From an uncultured Clostridia bacterium (GTDB lineage Bacteria > Bacillota > Clostridia > Christensenellales > Borkfalkiaceae), in assembly GCA_947174975.1 (NCBI GenBank), contig CAMWLA010000002.1:1-34819 (forward strand): a stretch of DNA of 34,819 nt, written 5' to 3'. The notes beneath the pieces are model-generated. The model saw nothing but the letters and a program-made list of their open reading frames with translations. It was not told where the DNA came from and did not search any database. This document shows positions 16,972 to 31,900 of the stretch, piece after piece (the stretch's first letter is position 1; each line of letters opens with the position of its first letter). Both the position numbers and the translations under genes were made by a program.

Positions 16972-19900
16972 ATGAAAATTACGGGTACTAAAAAATTATT
17001 ATTATCATTTTTTGCGCTTGCGTGTGCGCTAGGCACGGGCTTGGGCTTCGGTTTGTCTCGCTCCGGGGCGACCGATATCACGGCTTACGCCGCTTCGGAT
17101 AAGCACGTCTTGCCGATGGCTGTCGGTGAAAGGGCGTCCGACGCGGTTTCGGCTGCCGACATAGAGGCGCGCGACGCACTTGCAGAAGCTACGGGTATAC
17201 CCGCAGACTTTATATCTTTCTACGCGCGTTCAAACAACGGCACGGAGAAGGAGCTTTACGATTCTTACGTGGAAGACGAACTTACCACGTTTGACGGTAT
17301 GAAGTCTTTTGCCGAAATGTACTCCGAAGGCGAACTTGTGCCCGAAGAAGACATTTCAGATGAAGACTGGTACGTTTCACCCGATCAAACAGCGGGTTAT
17401 GCTCCTTATTGGAGTTGCTATCTGATTGGACTCGGAGATTCTTGGAGTAACTATTATTCTTCCAAACCGGGCGGGATAACGACTGAGCAGCAGTATTACA
17501 GAAACGCCAACTTTACAATGGGCTATTATGTCAAGTGGGACCAGAGGAAGAGTGCAACACACCACGCTATGGGTAAGCACAACTATATGCTCTACAATAT
17601 CGTTTGGTTGGAAGAGGGCGAAAGCTATACATTCGGCTTTAATTCTGCTACTGGAATGAATAGCGTATATTGCGAAACTACGTCCTCGGTAAATTTCTTA
17701 TCAACGTCGACTTTACTTAGTAACGGTTCATATTCTGGCTATGTGCGTGACTATCTTTTTAATTCAACTAAAGCAAACGAGGCAACCGTACCTAATCCTA
17801 AGGTTAATATCGACCCCGACACTTCAAGGAATACGTATAACGACTATCTTGACGAATTTGGCTCAACTATTGCTCCGGCATCGTCGGACTACACTTCTTC
17901 TTTGGGCACCGGTACGGGCGCAAAGAGAATGACAATTAAGCCTGATGCTCCCAGCGGTGCATATATGATTGTATTGCAGTCGTCAAACAATACGCAAGCC
18001 GGTACTCAGTTTATATGGTGGAACCGAGGCGGTGGATCTTGGAGGTGTAACTATAACGGTTATGTTGCTGATGGCACCGGTAATACGGTTTACTCAATCT
18101 ACTGTACGTACGCTACTTTAGTTTGCCGTAAGGGTATAACCAAACCCAAGCTTGAGTATAACGACGGTGTATCTGCAGACCTTTCATCAAAAACGGTTAA
18201 CTTCAATAACGAAGATCACGAGATGATTATCCAAGGAGACTGGGGTTCCGGTCTTATGGATTATCAGATTTCCGAGTATGTCGGCGGTACGTGGGTTCCC
18301 GCGGCAAAGAACACAAGCTCTACTAACGTTACGCAAGTTTCGCGCGGTACTCGCGGAAGCATAACAAAGGCTGGAAATCTTAAGTTCAAAGCTAAAAATG
18401 CGGGGCAGTACAAAATCGAGATAACTCCTTTTAGGAACTGGAAGGTGGAATCTAACGAAAAAGACGAAAGTGACAGAACTCCCGTAACTTTCTATTTTAC
18501 CATAAAGCCCCGCGAGCTGACGATACCTACAATAATGGACGACAACGTCGGCACCATCGATTCAGCTACCAACACCAAATCGGTGTTCAGAACGGGCAAA
18601 TCTTTGTACATAAGTATTTATCCCGCACCCACCACGTGGACTACTTACGACAATCCTGACGGGCTCAGCCAGTTTGACTGGTCCACAAACGGCGTTTTGA
18701 CTCTCAGCCATTCTGAGCAGCACGTCTATACGGTAACTATAAACTTAAAGTACAATACTCCTACGCAAACCAACCTAAGTTGGTCGGACGGTACAACGTC
18801 GCCCAAGACTTTTAAGTTCGATATAGGGCCGATGAAGGTCGTCGTGCCGGATATTATAAAAGATGGTGGCGGCGGTGTAACAACGTTTACCAAGACGGTT
18901 GAGTATAACGGCGCATACCAGATACTCAGCTTTATGCCGGTTGACGAGGATCAGCTTGTTATTAACGCAATAAACGTAACGACGGGTATGGGTTTATCAA
19001 AAACCAACACGCCTCTCGTTCCCGACACTTTTTGCATCAAGGATAATACGCTTACGCTTACTGCACTCGACGCCGGTCGTTACGAAATGACCGTATCGGT
19101 AAGCGACGAATACGTCTTTGACGATCCTGCGCTGTCTGTTGAACTGACTTACGTGCTGATAATCAACCCTAAGCCGATTGATGCGCCGATACTAAACGAG
19201 CCAACGGCGGTAAACAACGTCAAGACTGTCACGTACGGCGGCGAAAAAATGGCGGACGGCACGACCGACTGGATTGCTACGCTTGAATTTATAAATGCGG
19301 ACCAGTCGCGTATAGATTGGGTATCCGATACCTTAAACGATGCGGGCTGGCTTGACAGTACCCTCAAACTTGCTGGTCGTTCGGCAAAAATTTACGACGT
19401 AACGTTTACACCTAAAAAGAACTATAGGTGGAAGGACGGCGTCACCGTACCTACTTACACGCTTGTAATCGAAAAACTGAAAATAGGCGATCCCCAACTC
19501 GTTAAAGACGGGGAGGCGGGCGCGACGTATGACGGACCCAGCGCAAGCACTCCTACTTCCAAAACGGTAAGATTTAACGGTGATCCTCATCCGTTCAAAA
19601 TTTACTTCCCTACGCTTGCTTCTGTAAAAGATATAATTTATACGAAAGCAAGCTCTATCGAAATGCAGTATAACGGAACGTTCGACAGAGAATGGGACGG
19701 CGATTACGTAACGTTTAAGACCAGTACCGCGGGCGAATATACGTTTGAAATTTTCCCCACGCAGAACTACTGCTGGTCGGACGGTACTACGGGTAGTAAA
19801 ATATTCAACTTCATAATTCAGCCTATTGATATTAAGAGCTTGGAATTCTGGGCAACCAACCAGTGGGCCACCGGTATTCAACAATATTTCTATACCTCAA

Positions 19901-22900
19901 ACGGTTTCAATGCTATTATCAATTACGACGGTACGCCCAAAACAATGCGTATCGGTAACGATAAGCCTACGACTGAAGCTCATAAATATCAGTTAACCGG
20001 CGATTACGCAATGTATTTCGGTATTCTGGATGAAAACGGCGGCTTTGTCGACCGTACCGACGAGGGTTTGACGGGTCTTGCCGCAAAGCTTCCCGACGGC
20101 GTTACTTGCACCCAGGAAAACGGATACCTTACCTTAACTATGACAACTGCCGGCGTTTACCGCGTGGCGGTAATGCTGCAGAACACCAACTTCTGGTGGA
20201 CGGAAACTATGTCCACACAAGTTGTGTATACTCTTACGATTAATCCCGAGGGAATAACTGCTCCCGAAATCGACACGGCTAAGTGTGAAGGACACGATAT
20301 CCACGGGCACTTCTCGGATACGAGTATGCACGGTACTTATTACAACGTTGACTTTGCGCTTGCACTCAAGCTCGACGCTAAATTCACCGATGAAGAGTAT
20401 CAGGATTTAATCGAAGTTATAACACCCGACAATCAGACTTTCGTATATATTGCTAACAGATCCGACAGTTTGATACTTCAGGAGCGCGACGAAGCTCTTG
20501 CGGAAAAGAACGGCACGTACACCGACTGGTATAACGGAGTATTATACTTCTACGCCAAGGACCAAGGCGAATACAACTGGACTGTTAAAATTATAAGCCC
20601 CAACCACGCGTGGGCTGGCAAGACCGAAAAAGAGATTACGTTTACGATCACTATCGATCGCTCACCCGTTTCCGGTCTTGAAATGCACTACGTAGGCGAC
20701 GAGGAAGAAAACAAAAACATACTCGTTCAAGGCGCTACCAATGTTTGGGGCGACGCAATAAACGCGCTTACCGTTAAATACGAGCTTGCTGTTTACAGCG
20801 AAGCCAATAAGGTAATTTTCTTTAAGCGTACCAGCACAGACCACCTCGTTGATACAGGCTTCTCGGCTCAGTTCAGCTACGTAGTTAACAAGTTCGTTAT
20901 GGACAGTGACTACGACGTTGAAGATTTGACCGACGTTACGGAGTTGGTATTTGACGACGGCGAACTTAGACTCGGCGTTCTTGACGCGGGTACTTACGAA
21001 ATAGTCATTACCCCTACGGATAACTATTGCTGGAACGATAACAGCAAATCGATAAGTTCAATTAAGTTCACGCTTGTTATTAACAAGCTCACTATCGATA
21101 CGCCGCTCGTAATTCTCGACGACGGCAGCACGACACTGACTGGCGTCAAGGAGGCAGAGTACGACCATAAGTACCTCACGATGCAGCTCGATCTGCTCAC
21201 TTGGCCTAAGGGTTACGCTATCAAGTCGTTCGAATACGTCAGCACCGATAAGGCCGATAGAGAAGCGGAAGGCGACTTAAAGCCCGTTAAGATTTCGGGC
21301 ACGGGTGACCTTCACGGAACAGACGACGTTAACCTCGGCGTTGACGTTGATACCGGACTTATGTCCGTTCAGGCGCAGAGCGCGGGCGAATATCTGTTAA
21401 CGGTAGTAGTTTCCAACGTCAACAACTATCAGTTGGCGGCGGGCGACAAGCTTTTATACCGTTTCAACATTTCAAGACTTTCGGTATCGCTTCCCGACGC
21501 ATTCCTCTATAAGACTCATCTCACCGAAACAGAGGCGAAGGCTATTGATAAAACCGACGCCGACGTAAGAGTAATGGCTGGCTCGGCAGATGCAAGCAAA
21601 TTCAATTCCGAAAATTCGAATACGGCAGAGTTCGACAGCTATTACCATGCAGTATATCTGTACGGCGACAGTATCAAACTCGGCGACTTCAACATCACCG
21701 TAGAGACGAAGACCGGAAACGGCGACGTTAAGCAAGAAATTATTCAGCCCGTTGACACCGTTGACGGTACCTCGGATGCTACGAATTATTTCAGACTTGC
21801 AGCATTCGGCGTAGATACTTATACTATCGTTCTCAAATTTAACACGCGCGACTTCTATTGGGATAAGGATATCTCAAGCAGCGGTCAGACACGTTCATAC
21901 AAATTCGTAATCACGAGTAAGCTGATTTCAGTGCCTACCGTCAAGGGAGAAAGCAACATTACGCTTATCGACAACAGATACACTGTTGAATTCCCTTACG
22001 TCAAAGACGTTGCTACGCCTAACGACAGCCACAGAATGATTACGCTTACGCACGTGGAATTCGGCGTGGCTATCGCGGGAACAACTCCCACGGAATACGC
22101 AATTATCAACTCCAAGGTAAGCACGTCTTCTACCGCAAACGGCGTACTTCTTACGAATTTCCCTAATCAGATAAATGGCAGTTATGATCCGGTTTACGGT
22201 GAAATAACTATGGCTACTTCGCTTGACGGAATCGTCGGCGGTGAAGCTAAGGTTACGTATACTTACGTTATCGAACTCAATATCGACCCCAACAATATGC
22301 GTTGGGATACGGGCGCCGAGGGCGATACGCTTACGAAGTACTACGAAATCAAGATAGTTAAGCAGAAGATTGCGCGTCCTTACATCATCGATACGAAGAA
22401 CACAACCGGTAACGATAAATACGTTGTATACGACGGTTCCGACTGGGTTGAAGAGCTTCAGATTGCGTTGATGGATCCGGCACTTATTTCACATACTCTG
22501 TCTGTGACAACTATGACGGATATGCTTGATACGACTGATCCGGATTATGCAAATCTGCTTAAAGTTACGGCTCCCGCTCCCGCGGCTACGTATACGGTGG
22601 TTGCAAAGATTATCGACCCCGATAACGCAGAATGGTTAGACGGTTCTACCGACGATATAACGTTTAATCTTATAGTCAACCCTATCGAAGTTGCTAAGCC
22701 CTATATCTTAATTCCTACCGGCTCAACCGAAGCGCAGGAAGGAGTAGTGGGCTGGACTAAGACGGTTACTTATGAAGACGTTGGCGGCGTTGTAGAGCAC
22801 TTTATGAACGTCAACGGCTTCTGGCAACAAGACGGAAGCAAGTTTACTGATCTTCCCTCGGGAACGCAGATTCCCGACGTAATGACGTATACGATTGAAA

Positions 22901-25900
22901 ACCTTGCGTTCAAGACGGAAGGGTATACGAAGCCCGCGTACGTTGCCGGTAACGATTATGTCTTTAATGACGGTACGTTGAATTTCGGCGCGGAAAATGC
23001 CGGAAAATACGTAGTAAGATTCAAGCTCAGCGGCAACGCAGTATGGCTTGACGGCTCAAAAGACGATTTAGACGTTACCCTCATAATCAATAAGAAGACC
23101 CACACGGATCTTGCAATCTACCTTGACCGCGCCGACGCGAACGAGTGGTGCGACGAGGTTGTGGGCAACACCAAAACGTTTACTTACAAGCTTGATGCAA
23201 GCGGCAATCCCGTTGATGCGTTTATGAAAATCGTAAACTTCGACGATACGCTGATGACTTACGACAGCTTGATCAGCGGCACTATGTCCGCAACCCCCGG
23301 CGACGGTTATTTGGAAGAAAGCGGTACGGGTCTCGGACTCTCTGCCGACAAAACCAACTATACCGTCAAGGCGTTCAATGCGGGCGAATACGTAATTCAG
23401 TTCAGCCTTAAAGACAACGCTAACCACCGTTGGGAATTTGCCGACGTAGCAACTTGCACTTTCAAGCTGCAAATTAAAAAACTCAAGCTTTTACAGCCCG
23501 TAATCAATTCCGATTACAGCCTTACCAACGAAAGCATTGAAGGCAATACCCTTACCGTAGACTACGATAAGAATTTGCACACGATACTTGTTGAATCGCT
23601 CTTCGATAATCTGAATAACGGCGCTTACAGCGTTTTGGGTTCGAAATACTTTACCGTAGCCGATAATACTGCGGCAAAGAACCTTGCGGGCGACCCCGCA
23701 TACAATGCGGCAACCCACCTTACGGTATTCAAGTCGTACGACGATACGAAGACGGCCGGTCTCAAGATTAAGGACTTGTTCGAGGATACGGTAACGTTTG
23801 ATTCGACAATCCTCAATCCCGCATACTCGTACAACGGTGTCAGTGCGAATACGGATGCAGAGCTTATAAATCTGTTCCGTCTTACGGCTTACACCCCCGG
23901 CGATTACTATATGACCTTCACTCTCACCGATTCCGCTAATATGGAATGGTCGGGTGTGACTGGCAACGATATAGAGTTCAAAATCGTTATTAATAAAGTA
24001 GTGCACGACGCACCCGTCTTTGCGGGAAGTACTTTAATCACGCAGTCCAAGGAATATACCGGCGACAAAGTTGAGTTTACGTTCAACAACGTTTCAAACG
24101 GTAAAATGACGGCTGTCGGCGCGGTAATCACTACTGCAAGTGAAGAGTATGAGATTACCGGATACACCGGTCCGGACGCTACAATTACCGCAAACTTCGC
24201 AACGATGAATTTCGAAGTCAGCTGGTTCAACGGCGTTCTCGTTCTCGGCTTCACCGAGATAGGTACCTACAACGTAAGGATAAGTATTACGGATACCGAC
24301 TTCATCGCTTGGGACGGAACTACCGATACTTATAAAGATTTTGAATGTATCGTAGCAAAGCGCACCGTTAAATCGGAAGTGACCTTCTCGGCGCCCGGCG
24401 ATTCCGAGCTTGACGCAAAGCTCAGGGAGCATAAAGACGTTTGGCCGATAACGGTAACGGGCGGAGTAGGCGCACAGATAGTATTATCCGGACTTCGCAC
24501 GACTCCTACGGCCGCTTCTTGGAATCAGCGTCTCGGCTTCAAGGTTTACTACGAAAAAATAACCGACGTAGGCGTTGAGATAGGCTCAAAGACCTATGAA
24601 GATACGGATACACCCGTAATCTGGACTCCTCCCGTAAAACAGTCCGACGGCACCTATAGCTTGACGTTATGGTACGCGGAAATCGGTAACGGTAAGGGCA
24701 ATATCAAGAAGGGTAAATATAACCTCGTCATAGAGCAAGTCGATACCGACGGCAACCACAAACTGGATAAGGTTATCGTTCCCTTCGAAGTAGAGGGCGA
24801 TCCCGCTCCTTTCAAGGCGGAAATGCTTGAATGGGTATATACGAGAAATATCGATCCCCCTTCAACAGCTCCCGCTTCCGTAAACGATCAAGGTGCGAAA
24901 CCCGAAAACAGATTCATTCTCAATTACGAGGAAGGCGTAACCTACACGTTCTTGCCTAAGCTTAAATCTGCATATGGCGGTTACGACGGTTCTAATCCTC
25001 TTTTCGTAACTCAGCTTGAAACGTATTACGTTACTTGGGACAAAAGTTATGACGGCGTTCAGAGTCCTCTTAATGCCGGGGATAATTACGTCAAGATAGT
25101 TATCAAGTTAGACGTAGCTAATTCCGACACCGAAGACTACAAGTTCGACGATTACGAATTCATTCTTTACTACAATATTAAGAAAGCTAAGTACAACCTC
25201 AGCAATCTTGAATGGTACTATGACGATACCATTGCTACGGCGCCTTACACGTATACTTACGACAATGCCGACAAGTCGGTAAGCATAGTTGCCAAAACCG
25301 GCACTACCATGCCTACGGGTCTTGTTCCCAGTGCGTATAAGACGGGCGGCATCTATCAAACGGCGGCTACTCCCAATGTAGACTTCCCCGTTGCAACGGT
25401 AAATACTAATTTAATGAGGTATGCGGGTCAGTACACTACGGAAGTAGAGTTTACGGTTACGAGCCCCAACTATGAAAGACCTATAAAGGGCGATCCCGAC
25501 ACTTACGACGGTTCGTTCGAGTGGACGAGAGACTGGACCATTACCCCCCAGCACATAGTAGTTGACTGGGTACAGGGACAGACGACCTCCTCCGACGGTA
25601 CCGTAACCACGCGTTCGAAACCTTCGGTTGCGGGAACGCACGCGGGTAAATTCTCGTTCATCTACGAAGTCGAGGATTCAAGTCAGCCTACGGGTTGGAG
25701 AGCCGTTTCTGCAATTACGCGTTCGCCCGGTCAAACCATAATGTACAGAGCAACCGCTTCTTTGAAGCCCGGTTCCGGTGCAACAGATTACGCACGTAAC
25801 TATACGTTCGAGTTTTTGGGCGGCGACGATCCTACGATAGGCAATCCCCTTGAATTCGAAGTCGGCGGCGACGATACGATAATCTACAACCATATCACGG

Positions 25901-28900
25901 TTGACGGCAAAATCGAACTCGATTACGAGTATACGGGCAGTGCATTCGAAGCTGATACGGAAATCGACTTCGATACGTCAAACGGTCAGATTACAGTTGC
26001 CGGAAACATCAACATTCTGTACTATAGAAGAGATTTGACTACCGGCGATCCCGTAGGTTCACCTATCGCGGCTCCTTATGATATCGGTAATTACATTGTA
26101 ATACTCAAGCTCAGATACAGCGGTACTACGGAAGACTTTGCGCTCAGCGAAGACAGATATGAGTACAACATCATTAAGGCTAAGTTGAAGGCGGAAGACT
26201 TTGAGTGGCGCGTTAAGCACAACGACGGCACCAACGATATCGAAGCTGTATACAGAGACGATCTCGGCGGAAAGTGGGTTAACGTAGACACCAAGGAAGA
26301 GGTAACCGTTGAATACGACGGCAAGCCTTACGAGGTATATCTCTACTCTGAGTTTGCTGCTTCGATAATCCGTTTCACGTACACGGACGCTTCGCAGATT
26401 TATGCGGATACCTATACGACGACGGCTACGGATATAATGGATACGGCTCATTACGAGTTCGACCCGTCAGATCCTCCTTCGTTGACGTTCACTTGGGAAA
26501 TCAAGAAACATTTCCTTGACTTGAAGAACGTAAAGTGGAACTACGAAGAAGCTTACGTATTCACGGTAGTCAACGGCACACCTAAGGCGTTCTTTGTCGA
26601 AATCGATAATCTTCCCGATTACCTCTCCTCAGACAAAGTAAAGTACACCGTATACCGCGGTGCGGAATTTGTCGACGGTGATATTACCGATTACGGTACT
26701 TACACGACTACGGTCGAAATTCTCGAAGATAAAATCGATACGGATAACTACGAGTTGGGTACTTGGCCGGCAGCGGTTGAGAAAACCATCACGTGGGAAA
26801 TCAAGCGTAGAGAGTTAGTCGTTCCCAAAGATGACAGAAGCTGGTCTGAATTCGACGGTGTTCAGCACAATCTCTTAAAGCCTTTCGGCTTTGCGGTAGA
26901 TTGGAACGAATACTTCGACGTTGAAGTAACTTATACCGACTTCGAAGGTAACGTAACTCCCAACTACGACGGAACGGCAAGGTTCGGCGGAAAATACTAT
27001 GCGTATGACGCGGGTACTTACAAGTTTGATCTTAAAATCAAGCAGAAGTTCAACGGCGGAACCGCAGCAGATCCCCGTAACAATATCGTTTGGGTCGTAA
27101 CGGATGATGAAGGAACGCGTAAAACTCCCGACGATCAGCCCGTTTCGTATAAAGTAGAAAAGAAGCAGCTTATCGTAACCGGCTGGGTTGAAAACTTCGA
27201 ATTATCTCGAGTTGTTCTTTTCGGCAATATCGATTCCGCTAAGTTTGTAGATTACGACTTCTATAAAGGTAATTCGGGTTCTGCCGGCGCAGAAGCAACG
27301 CTTAACGACGTACTGCAATCGGCGGGCGGAGACGTGTTCTCTATGGTTCCCAAAATCCGTGGAGCGTACACCGGAAATATAGAGCTGTCCTATGAAACTA
27401 AGGATAAGTTCATTTCGTTCACGACTCCGGAAATTACCGAAGATAATGCGGATAAAGTAGTCGGCAAACCTTATATCTACGGATATTCGATTAACGGCTC
27501 GATCACGTATTTCACGAACGATCAGATTGCGGCTGGCGATATATCAGTCACCTACACGGGCGAAGATATAACGTTCAGAATTCAAAACTGGGATACTTAT
27601 TACAGTCAATACGTAACCGTTTACGGCGGATCGCTTGACGATTTGACACAGCGTGAAGCCGGTGAATACACGTTGACTCTCATTCTCAGAACCGATCTTG
27701 AGAAACCTCTTTATTGGGGCAAGACGGACGATAATAAAATCGACCGTTCGGCAGTAGAACTCAAATTCAAAATCAGCTACAAGATGCTGACGATACCCGA
27801 GTTACCCGCTGAAATCACTTATAACGGCAGCGTAATCAATATTCTTGAAAAAGCTACCAACTCAACGTATTCGAAACTGCTTGCAGAATACGGCAATTAC
27901 GTTGAAATTTCGGGCAACACGGCTATTAACGTAGGCGAGCAGACGCTGTACCTCAACATCAAAGAAGAATACGGCAACGCTGTAAGATGGAACAACAATA
28001 CCGACCAAGGTATCGTAGGCGCTTACACGTTTGCATGGAAGATTATTCCCGTACTCATTCAGAAACCCGAAAAGGACCTCGACGTGAGAATTGAATACGA
28101 CGGATATGCGCACAGCGTATTCGAAGTACTCAAAGGCTATGACGAAAAGAATCCTACCCCCGCAATCGCTACGCTTATGGCTAACATAAACGAAGTCAAC
28201 GGACGCAGCATCAACGCGGGTGAATTCGAGGCAGAGCTTTCGCTTCCCAACAATAATTACTCTTGGTGCGATGCAGACGGTAAAGCGCTTGCAGACAGAT
28301 CACCCGTGATTATTCCTTGGAAGATCGGTAAGAAAGTCATCGACTTCGGTGACGCTTACTGGGGTTATATGGACGGCGAGGAAGAGGTTGCATACGATGA
28401 AAATTCACCGTTCACGTTCACTATCGTAAACGGCAGAGTTAAGAACTTCACCGTAGAAATCCTCGGTATGCCCGAAATTCTTAAAACTTATACATCTTAC
28501 AGCACTAACGGCTTGCCCGGAAATTCAGCCGGTGCAGTAAGTACTTACACCACTACGGTTGTATTCGATCTGGATAGAATCGACAGAAAGAACTTCGAAG
28601 TAGGCGTTCTTCCCGACGACATTTCACAGTTGGTATGGAAGATAGTACCTCGCGAAATCGATCTTCCCGAATACGACGAAAGCTGGACTACGTTTGACGG
28701 AAAAGTTCACGACCTTACCGCACTTTTAGGTCTTCCCGAAGACTGGGCGGAATATCTCGACATTTCCGTTGAATACAAGGCAACGGAAGCTGATTCGTAT
28801 GACGCATATATGGGTGAAGACGATTACGTCGTCGGTTACTCGAATTATAACGGCTTCTACTTCGGCTTCTACAAGATAACCGTGACCCTTAAAACCGGTT

Positions 28901-31900
28901 CGTCTATCCTCGGCAACGTCAAGTGGGTAGGCGGAGTTGCTCCCGAAGATATCGTAATAGAGGTATCCGAGCTCATAATCAACGTTACAGATTGGTTTGA
29001 GGACGACGAAAACTCATACGTTATGCTTGAGGACGGCGCAACCCTTCCCGACGAAATAGCGGAAAGATTAGAATACATTCTCTACGAAGACGGCGATACG
29101 AACAAGACTTTGTTGAAGCCCGATGATATCGTCGGAGGAAAGAAGTATTACATCGAGTACGTATTTAAGACCGGCAGAGACGAAAAGGGCGTTGCGTACA
29201 ACTACGGTATCAAACTCGTGTTTGCAAAGGGCGTTCCCAATCCCCTTGAATTCGACACCGGAAACTACGGCGATCAGCCTATAATCTGGTTGCCCGCACC
29301 CGTTCTCAAAACGGCGGTACTTGAATACAACGGTGAAGCACAGACGTTTGTAATCAACGGTATGGATTCCGTTTACAAGCTCACCTATGCAAAGAAGAAC
29401 CAGCTTAACGCAATGTACTCGCTCGGACTCGGCGATAACGTCAACAGCTATATCTATCTGACAAACGAAAAAGCCCTTACGGCTACTTCTGCAGGTACGT
29501 ATACTGCGGTTATCAAACTTCTGGGCAAAGTAAGACTTTCGTGGTACGACAGCACTGTTTACAGTGTAGACTCAAACGGAAATCTTATCTACAAGTCAAG
29601 CGGTTTCACGGTACCTAATGCCGAAAATCTGTTTAACAACAAATCGTTCACCGTTTCGTACACGATTACTCCTAAGAGAGTTCCCTTATTGACCGATGAA
29701 GACCTTGAAAAGCTTATGGGCATAATCGTCGGCTATGACGGAACCGAAAAGGACGTAACCGTAGAAGCGAAGGAAGTATTTGACGAGCTTGAAGCAAAAT
29801 ACGGCAAGATATTCGACTACGCGGGCAAAACCGGCACTGCGGCAGCTGAATACGAGCTTACTATAACCCTTGCTGATCTTTCAAGCAGCTACTGGTACTC
29901 CGAAGAGCCTACCAAAGAGGTAGTATCCAAGGTAAGACTTGACGGCTATGAGTTCAAATACGTTCAAGACGGTTCAAGCTGGAAGCTTGTGCTTGTCAAA
30001 GTAGACAAATACGGAACTCCCGAACTTGATTCTGCGGGTAAATACGTTGAATTCAATTACGGCGAGTATGACGTCGACGTTGAATATCTTCCCGATTTCG
30101 AATACGAATTCGTCAAGATTAAAGAAAACGACGGCGATCCCGAAGCACTCTGGCTTACGAACCCCGACGGTACTATCAACGTAGCAAACAGCTACTTCCT
30201 TGATGAAGACGGCGACCAAGTAACTATTGACGGCAAGTTCGTTACGTACACCTACGAAATGGATAAAGCCGATAACACGGTTGTGGTTTGGTATAAGAAA
30301 GACGATACTCTCGGCTTCATTCCTACCACCAACCCCGACGAAGCCGAATACGTTAAACGTATCGTGCTCGACATAAATGCAGACGTTAAGTACGGTTACA
30401 AGAAGTATAAGACCGAAGACGCAACAGAATACACGTATCTGTTCAATAAGCTTACGATCGTAGACGGCGTTCCCGTTGCGATTGTTGACAGCGAAGGAAA
30501 GTTTATCGATACGTATCTGTTCTTCAACGGAACCGATTACGAGCTTCGTAAGTACGATCTTGACACGGACGGCAAATTTATTTCCGACGGCGGAACTCAC
30601 TACACCTTCACACCGGTTGAAGCAACGTGCGAAATGGTTAACAGTGATTTCTACACGATTTCGGGCGGTAAGTTTGTTGTTTCCGTAACCGGCGAGTATA
30701 TGCTCAGATACGTACTTGACGGCACTAATAGAAAACAGCAAATTGTATATGCTAAAGATGATAACGGCAACTTAATCGTTGATACTGAGTTCACTGTTGT
30801 TTCCGAAGACGTTTATGTAAGAATAACGGATAAGGAATACAAAGTTAAGTGGGAAATCAGTAGCGCGGTTCTTCCGATGCCCGAATTCGACGAAGAAAAG
30901 ATGCAGCAGTACACCGGCGGCACGTTATATGCAAAAGACGTACTCAAAGGCTTCTTGCCCGACCTTATGGAAATCGTAGAGGGCGGCGAAGGAGTCGACG
31001 CGGGCGAATACACTGCAAAGATTATAATAACTTCGCCTAACTCCAAGTGGAATCCTAACGATACCACCGAGGATTACGTCCTTGTAAAATGGCGTATCGA
31101 TACTGCAAAGATCGATTTAAGCGAAGTTAAGTGGGTATTTACCGACGGTACTAATACCTATGACGATTGCAGCGAATTCGTATATACCCGAGTAGACGGC
31201 AAACCCGTTGTTTACTGGGTAGAGCTTGCAAATCTTCCCGAAGCATTGAAGAGCAAAGTTACCTTTACCACCAACAACAAACCCGGCGCTTATGCCGGAA
31301 CCGATGTGGGTAAATATACCACCCTCGTTGAATACGGTACCGAAAACGATCCTAACTTCGAGGCGTTCGATATACCCGAAGAATTAAAGGTAATCGAGTG
31401 GAGCATCAAGAGAAGATTCCTCGACGTTCCCGAAATCGGTTCGGTATGGCTGGTATTTGACAGCGAAAAGCACGATTTGCGTGAAGTTTTGGGACTTCCC
31501 GAAGATTGGAACGAGTATTACACAATTAAAATTCTGTATGCAGACAACTTCGTTGACTATAAAGATTATAAGGGCTACGAAGGCGACCCGTACACAGCAT
31601 TCGGATCGGGCGCATACAAGTTCACGTTCACAATCAAGACGGGTATCAACCCCACAGTAACCAATCCCAACGTAGTTTGGAAAACGACCGGAACTAATCC
31701 CCCCGTTTCGGGGGGGCCGGCCGAGTCCGGACCGAGCGAGTCGGGGCCCGAAGCTTCTGCTCCGGAAGGTGAATCTCTTGAAGCTCCGACGGCTGCCTCA
31801 TTCGTTTCCGTTTATTCGGAAGAAATAGAGGAAAGCACCGCTATCGTTGAGGAGACGGAAGAAGTTAAACTTGTAAAAGCCGAAATCAAAGAAACGGCGA

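Noticed and set aside
29917-30840. Choline/cell-wall-binding repeats in the giant 2 insertion
   Set aside because: Short D-G-K turns are similar in spirit, but the GWxxxxGxWYYF-type signature is absent.
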